DNA of 37,864 bases from Duganella callida. GTDB lineage: Bacteria > Pseudomonadota > Gammaproteobacteria > Burkholderiales > Burkholderiaceae_D. A program made the position numbers and the translations under genes. This document shows, piece by piece, positions 32,716 to 37,864 of this stretch (its first letter is position 1; each line of letters begins with the position of its first letter). Where the stretch lies: positions 1-37,864 of the forward strand of contig NZ_SPVG01000122.1 in assembly GCF_004614165.1 (NCBI RefSeq), read 5' to 3'. The notes under the pieces were generated by a model. That model did no database searches. It was not told where the DNA came from and saw only the letters and a list, made by a program, of their open reading frames with translations.

Positions 32716-35700
32716 TCCCGCCGGCGTCGCCGGCACCAGCAGTTCCACCTGGTGGGCGCTGCCGCTGTCGCGCAGCTCCACCATCTGGTCATGCTGCGGC
32801 ACGCCGTCCACCGTCAGGATAGGCGCGGCGGTCGCGCCCTTGGTCACCCGGATGTTGTAGGTGGCGTTGCCGTAGCGGTAGCTCAGCGAGAAGGTGGTCC
32901 AGTCCTGCGGCATGCGCGGTTCCAGCTTCAGATGGTGCGCGGTGCGCGTGAGCCCCAGCAGCGATTCCAGGATCAGGCGGTACATCCAGCCCGAGGAACC
33001 GGTGTACCAGCTCCAGCCGCCGCGCCCCACGTGCGGCGCCACCGCGTAGACGTCGGCCGTCACCACATACGGCTCCACCTTGTAGCGCGCGCTGTTCTCG
33101 GCGCTGCCGCCGTGATGCACCGGATTGATCATGCGCGCCAGCTCCCACGCGCGCTCGCTGTCGCCCAGTTTGGCGAACGCCATCGCGGTCCAGATCGCCG
33201 CATGGGTGTATTGGCCGCCGTTCTCGCGCACGCCCGGCACATAACCGCGGATGTAGCCCGGATTCGGCCCGGCCTTGTCGAACGGCGGGTCGAGCAGTTG
33301 TATGATGCCCGAATCGCGTCGCACCAGGCGCTGATTGACCTGTTCCATCGCGCCGCGCACGCGCTGCGGATCGGCGGAGCCGGACAGCACGCCCCAGCTC
33401 TGCGAGATCGAATCGATCTGGCATTCCTCGTTGGTGTGCGAACCGAGCGGCGTGCCGTCGTCGAAATAGGCGCGGCGGTACCATGCGCCATCCCAGGCGT
33501 TCTGCTCGACGTTGGCGGCGATGCGGCGCGCCTGCTCGCGGCATTCGGCCGAGAACTCGGCGTCGTTGCGCAGGTCGGCCACCTCGGCGAAGCGCTTGAG
33601 CACTTCGCACAGGAAGAAGGCCAGCCACACGCTCTCCCCTTTGCCATGTTCGCCCACCTTGTCCATGCCGTCGTTCCAGTCGCAGGAGCCGATCAGCGGC
33701 AGGCCGTGCTGGCCGAAGCGCAGGCCGTTGCGGATCGCGCGCTGGCAGTGGTCGTACAGCGTGCCGTGTTCCGACGAGCGGGCCGGCATGTCGTAGTAGG
33801 AATCCTCTTCCGGCTTGACCGCACGGCCCTCCAGATAAGGCGCGGTTTCATCCAGCACGCTCATGTCGCCGGTGGTGCTGACGTAGCGCCAGGCGCCCAG
33901 CGGCAGCCACAGATAGTCGTCCGAGCAGTGCGTGCGCACGCCGCGGTCCGACGGCGGATGCCACCAGTGCTGCACGTCGCCTTCCAGGAACTGGTGCGCG
34001 GCGCACAGCATCAGCTGGTCGCGCAGCAGCTGCGGCTGGGTATGCACGGTGGCCATCGCGTCCTGCAGCTGGTCGCGGAAGCCGAAGGCGCCGCCGGACT
34101 GGTAGTAGCCGCTGCGCGCCCAGATGCGGCAGGCGATGGTCTGGTACATCAGCCAGCCGTTGGCCAGCATGTCCAGCTCCTTCTCCGGCGTGTCGATGCG
34201 CACCGCGCCCAGCGTCTGTTCCCAGTGCGCGTGCACGGCGGCCAGCGCTTCCTGCGCGGCGCCGGCGCTGCGGTGCTTTTGTACCAGGCTGCTGGCGTCC
34301 GCATTGCGGCGGCCGCCCACACCCAGCACGAACACGATCTCGCGTTCCTGGCCCGGCAGCAGGTCGAACGGCGCCTGGATCGCGGCGCAGGCATCGAGGC
34401 CGGCGCCGATCTTGCCCGACAGGCGCGAGCGACGCAGCGCGGCCGGCGCCGCCAGCGAGCCGTTACGGCCGAGGAATTCGGTGCGGTCGCCGGTCACGCT
34501 GCGCAGCGAGGCGTCGCAATTGAAGAAGGCCACGCGGCCGCTGAACTCCGTGTTGTAGGCGTTCTTGGCGAACAGCGCGCCGCTGACCGGATCGGCCTCG
34601 GTGACGATGTGCATGCCCGATTTGGAGCGCATGTCGCCCAGCACCCACTCGACATAGCCGAAGGCCGACAGCCGACGCTGCACCAGCGAATCGTTACGCA
34701 CTTTCAGCACGGTGTACTTGATCGGCGCGTCGGTGGCGACGAAGGTGGTCATCTCGCTGTGGATGCCGGCCTCGGTATGTTCGAACACGCTGTAGCCGAA
34801 GCCGTGGCGCGTGACATAAGTGCCGTTGCCGCGCGCCGGCAGCGCCGTCGGCGACCAGAACTGGCCGCTCTGCTCGTCGCGCAGGTAGAACGCTTCGCCG
34901 CTGGCGTCGCTGACCGGATCGTTATGCCATGGCGTCAGCCGGTACTCGTGCGCATTCTCGTGCCAGGTGTAGGCCTGGCCGCTTTCCGAGATCACCGTGC
35001 CGAACTGCGGATTGGCCAGCACGTTCGACCACGGCGCCGGCGTGCGCTGGCTGTCGCTGGTGACGATCACGTATTCGCGCCCATCCTCGGTAAAGCCGCC
35101 GATGCCGTTTTCGATCTGCAGGTTGTGCGGCACCGGCGTGACCGGGCCGGCGTCCGCGTATTCGCCGCGGCTGTCCGCCATCAACGGCGGCATGCGCATC
35201 GACGGCGCGCCGGGACGCTTGATCTGCTCGGCCAGCGTACCGCGCGCATCGCTGATGATCACGCGCGCCACGGTCTGCATCAGCACCCGGTCCTCGTTGG
35301 AGATCTGTTCGACCAGGCGCACGAAGATGCCGCCCGGCCGGTCGATGGCCTGGGCGTCGATGCCGGAGGCGATCAGGCCCATGATCTGGTCGTGCAGCGC
35401 CTGGCGGTAGCCCGACTGGTCCTCGTACCAGATCACCAGGTCCACCACCAGCCCCTTCAGGCGCCAGTAGGCGTGCGCCTGCACCATCTGCCGCGCCAGT
35501 TCGATGTTGGCCACGTCCTTGATCTGCAACAGCACGATCGGCAGGTCGCCCGAAATCGCGTACGCCCACAGGCCGGACTGGCCGCGCTGGTTCTTGATCA
35601 GGGTCGCCGCGTCGGCGCGCAGGGCGGAATTCGGGTAGATCACCGAGTTGGCCAGGCGGCCGTACAGCTGGCCGTCGCTCTCGCTGGCGTTCAGCTGGCG

Positions 35701-37864
35701 CAGCACCACCTGGCTGTGGGTCCAGGCCAGCTCGAACACGCGGTCGGCCAGGTGGCGGTCCTGATACTTGTCGATCAGGTGCAACGCCGCGTCGCGCTGC
35801 TCGGTCATGCCGGTGACGATGTCCACCGTCGCATACTGGTCCGGCTGCAGCGTGATGGTGTAGCGGATCGCCACCACCGGGTCCAGCACCGAGCCTTCGG
35901 CGCCGCTCAGCGGGCCTCGGTTCCGCATGGCGGCCGGGTTGGCGGCCGTGTTGCCGCGGCCGATGAAGCGCGAACGGTCGGTTTCGAACGACACATCCTT
36001 TACCGGCGCGTCGTGCACCACCATGGCGTGCATCATCCACGGCATCGCCTCGTTGGCGCCGCGCGGACGGCGGGTGCACAGGATGGCGTTTTCCTGCGGC
36101 AGAATCTCGGTCTGCACGAACAGCTTGCTGAACGCCGGGTGGGCGTTGTCGGCCGCGGCCGGCGCCATCACCACTTCGGCAAAGCTGGTCACCTCGATGG
36201 TGCGCACGCGGTCCGACTTGTTGGTGATGCGGGTGCGCCGCAGTTCGATATCGTCTTCCGGCGACACCACGATTTCCGTGTACAGGTCGATGTGGCGGTC
36301 GCTGCGGCGGAACTCGGCGCGGCCCTCGGAGAAGATGACTTCGTACTTGCGCGGATCGACCAGCGTCGGCTGATAGGTGGTCGACCAGTATTCGCCGTCG
36401 TCGACGTCGCGCACGTAGCAGAAGTTGCCCCAGTTGTCGCGCGTGATGTCCTCGCGCCAGCGGGTCACGGCCAGGTCCTTCCAGCGGCTGTAGCTGCCGC
36501 CGGAATTGGTGACCATGACGTGATAGCGGCCGTTGGACAGCAGCTGGGTTTCCGGCACCTGCGTCGAGTGCTGGGTCAGCACGCGCATCGGCATCGACTG
36601 CTCCGGCGCGGTGCTGCGGATCGCCGCCAGCTCGGTGGTGTTGGAATAGAAGGCGCCGGCCTGCGGGCTGCGTTCCTGCAGCACCAGCAGGGTCGATTGC
36701 AGCAGCGGATCGGATTCGAAGCGGCGCTGCATCGGCCGGTCGTGCAGCAGGTAGCTGAGCGCCAGGAAGCCCATGCCCTGGTGGTGCACCATGAACGAAC
36801 GGACGATGGCGTACGCCTGGCCGCGCGGCAGGCGCGAGGCGGTGTAATCGACCGCCTCGTAGAAACCGTAACGGCCCATGAAGCCCAGTTCCGCCATGCG
36901 CTGCAGGTTGGCGCAGGAGGCTTCCGGCTGCACCATCAGGCCCATCATCGAGGCGTACGGCGCGATCACCAGGTCGTCGGCCAGGCCGCGCTTCAGGCCC
37001 AGTCCCGGCACGCCGAAGGCGCGGTACTGGTAATTGAGGGCGGCGTCCACGGTGTTGTAGCCGGACTCGGAAATCCCCCACGGCACGTTGCGGCGCTTGC
37101 CGTAATCGATCTGGGCGTCGATCACCGACTGGTAGGTCTGGTCCAGCAGGGTGCTCGGATAATTCGGCATCACCAGCAGCGGCATCAGGTACTCGAACAT
37201 CGAGCCGCTCCACGACAGCAGCACCGGCTTGCCGGCGACGATGCACAGCTGGCGGCCCAGCGCGAACCAGTGCTCCTGCGGCAGCTGGCCCTGGGCGATG
37301 GCGACGAAACTGGCCAGGCGCACTTCCGACGCCAGCAGGTCGTAGTAGCTGGCGTCCAGGCGCCGCTCGGTGACGTTGTAGCCGATCGCCAGCAGGTTGG
37401 TGGTCGGGTTGAACAGGAAGCCATATTCCATCTGGGCGAAGCCGCCGCAGCGCTGCGCCAGATCGGCCAGCGCGCGCATGCGCTCGTGCGCGGCGGTGCT
37501 GCCCTGCTCGAACAGCTGCGCCAGTTTCTGCTGGCGTTCGCGTTCGTCCGGCGCCAGGTCGGTGCCGTTGTTGTTGGCGTTGCGCGCCATGGCCGCCAGT
37601 TCGCGCAGGGTCGGCATGCGCGTCAGGCTGGTGTCGAAGATGGCGTCGGCTTTCAGCGCCGCCCACGGCGTCATGGCGTTCAGTTCATCGAGCGCGGCGT
37701 GGGTTTGCTGCGCCAGCGAGGCGGCCCACATGCTGGCCGCCTCGCTGTGCAGGCCGGCCTGCGGCAGGAAGGCGTCGACCGCCTCGGCCAGGTGCGTCAG
37801 CCAGGCGTACAGCTGCTGCAGGTTGCCGGCGTCGGGCGCCGGCGACAGCGCGGCCAGCACCGCC
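32686..37864 (-). CDS. ndvB: Cyclic beta-1,2-glucan synthase-like protein (NdvB type), C-terminal part
   Basis: At least 1725 codons are open from the right edge of the window; the 5' end is outside. Visible domains, numbered from the first Met in the window, are: a glycoamylase-like region (about 135-370, FAQMEYGFLFNPTTNLLAIG and MVHHQGMGFLAL), two GH94-type beta-sandwich stretches (near residue 460, YSRWKDLAVTRWREDITRDN, and another near 960), and a C-terminal GH94 (alpha/alpha)6 barrel with SCDWNDGMDKVG, which carries the catalytic Asp region (about 33660-33690). In NdvB/Cgs proteins the missing N-terminus carries a GT84 glucosyltransferase and membrane helices, and the GH94 part releases or cyclises chains. 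Periplasmic or cell-surface glucan synthesis is expected. A stand-alone phosphorylase cannot be excluded without the N-terminus. Confidence 0.9.
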   Translation of the reverse strand, partial: AVLAALSPAPDAGNLQQLYAWLTHLAEAVDAFLPQAGLHSEAASMWAASLAQQTHAALDELNAMTPWAALKADAIFDTSLTRMPTLRELAAMARNANNNGTDLAPDERERQQKLAQLFEQGSTAAHERMRALADLAQRCGGFAQMEYGFLFNPTTNLLAIGYNVTERRLDASYYDLLASEVRLASFVAIAQGQLPQEHWFALGRQLCIVAGKPVLLSWSGSMFEYLMPLLVMPNYPSTLLDQTYQSVIDAQIDYGKRRNVPWGISESGYNTVDAALNYQYRAFGVPGLGLKRGLADDLVIAPYASMMGLMVQPEASCANLQRMAELGFMGRYGFYEAVDYTASRLPRGQAYAIVRSFMVHHQGMGFLALSYLLHDRPMQRRFESDPLLQSTLLVLQERSPQAGAFYSNTTELAAIRSTAPEQSMPMRVLTQHSTQVPETQLLSNGRYHVMVTNSGGSYSRWKDLAVTRWREDITRDNWGNFCYVRDVDDGEYWSTTYQPTLVDPRKYEVIFSEGRAEFRRSDRHIDLYTEIVVSPEDDIELRRTRITNKSDRVRTIEVTSFAEVVMAPAAADNAHPAFSKLFVQTEILPQENAILCTRRPRGANEAMPWMMHAMVVHDAPVKDVSFETDRSRFIGRGNTAANPAAMRNRGPLSGAEGSVLDPVVAIRYTITLQPDQYATVDIVTGMTEQRDAALHLIDKYQDRHLADRVFELAWTHSQVVLRQLNASESDGQLYGRLANSVIYPNSALRADAATLIKNQRGQSGLWAYAISGDLPIVLLQIKDVANIELARQMVQAHAYWRLKGLVVDLVIWYEDQSGYRQALHDQIMGLIASGIDAQAIDRPGGIFVRLVEQISNEDRVLMQTVARVIISDARGTLAEQIKRPGAPSMRMPPLMADSRGEYADAGPVTPVPHNLQIENGIGGFTEDGREYVIVTSDSQRTPAPWSNVLANPQFGTVISESGQAYTWHENAHEYRLTPWHNDPVSDASGEAFYLRDEQSGQFWSPTALPARGNGTYVTRHGFGYSVFEHTEAGIHSEMTTFVATDAPIKYTVLKVRNDSLVQRRLSAFGYVEWVLGDMRSKSGMHIVTEADPVSGALFAKNAYNTEFSGRVAFFNCDASLRSVTGDRTEFLGRNGSLAAPAALRRSRLSGKIGAGLDACAAIQAPFDLLPGQEREIVFVLGVGGRRNADASSLVQKHRSAGAAQEALAAVHAHWEQTLGAVRIDTPEKELDMLANGWLMYQTIACRIWARSGYYQSGGAFGFRDQLQDAMATVHTQPQLLRDQLMLCAAHQFLEGDVQHWWHPPSDRGVRTHCSDDYLWLPLGAWRYVSTTGDMSVLDETAPYLEGRAVKPEEDSYYDMPARSSEHGTLYDHCQRAIRNGLRFGQHGLPLIGSCDWNDGMDKVGEHGKGESVWLAFFLCEVLKRFAEVADLRNDAEFSAECREQARRIAANVEQNAWDGAWYRRAYFDDGTPLGSHTNEECQIDSISQSWGVLSGSADPQRVRGAMEQVNQRLVRRDSGIIQLLDPPFDKAGPNPGYIRGYVPGVRENGGQYTHAAIWTAMAFAKLGDSERAWELARMINPVHHGGSAENSARYKVEPYVVTADVYAVAPHVGRGGWSWYTGSSGWMYRLILESLLGLTRTAHHLKLEPRMPQDWTTFSLSYRYGNATYNIRVTKGATAAPILTVDGVPQHDQMVELRDSGSAHQVELLVPATPAGSDAQAGAGA

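Overview
The window is GC-rich DNA that reads like an Oxalobacteraceae chromosome (Massilia/Duganella/Janthinobacterium-type betaproteobacterium). This placement is an inference from codon use, protein style and gene content; no rRNA or marker gene is present. Coding density is high, many genes overlap by the four bases ATGA, and I see no tRNA, rRNA, insertion sequence, prophage or CRISPR array.

Region 1 (1-11819, all minus strand) is one long operon of ten genes. In transcription order it holds two tandem pairs of TldD-like/TldE-like proteins, a DUF4159 protein, a MoxR AAA+ ATPase, a DUF58 protein, a BatA-type membrane protein, a DUF4175-like membrane protein with a His/Glu-rich segment, and the start of another membrane protein cut by the window edge. 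Both TldD-like proteins keep the HExxxH zinc motif and start with twin-arginine signal peptides, while their TldE-like partners have none. This is the best candidate for a poorly described system: a possibly exported metallopeptidase complex tied to a MoxR/BatA membrane module. Upstream (11820-12229) is a divergent intergenic region with helically phased GTGTCCG repeats, then a secreted methyltransferase-fold protein (12230-13072, plus strand) whose signal peptide contains a 21-bp tandem duplication.

Region 2 (13091-26944, all minus strand) is a complete chemotaxis operon: MCP, MCP, cheY, STAS protein, cheA, cheW, cheR, cheD, cheB, a REC-EAL c-di-GMP phosphodiesterase-type regulator, MCP, cheW, MCP. 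No cheZ or cheC is seen. One MCP carries a CheZ-like DxxxQ motif and another seems to lack its HAMP domain. Genes are separated by a few bases or overlap, so most are probably co-transcribed. An internal promoter may serve the last MCP.

Region 3 (26945-32139) has an AT-rich regulatory region with overlapping palindromes, a Crp/Fnr-family regulator (plus strand), a bidirectional terminator, panD (minus), a perfect 70-bp palindrome, and a two-gene operon of secreted hydrolases: an M1 aminopeptidase followed by a class C beta-lactamase-fold serine hydrolase.

Region 4 (31937-37864) has a yybP-ykoY manganese riboswitch in front of a TMEM165/GDT1-family manganese exporter. Its 3' end overlaps, tail to tail, a very large minus-strand gene for a cyclic beta-1,2-glucan synthase-like protein (NdvB type), of which only the C-terminal part lies in the window.
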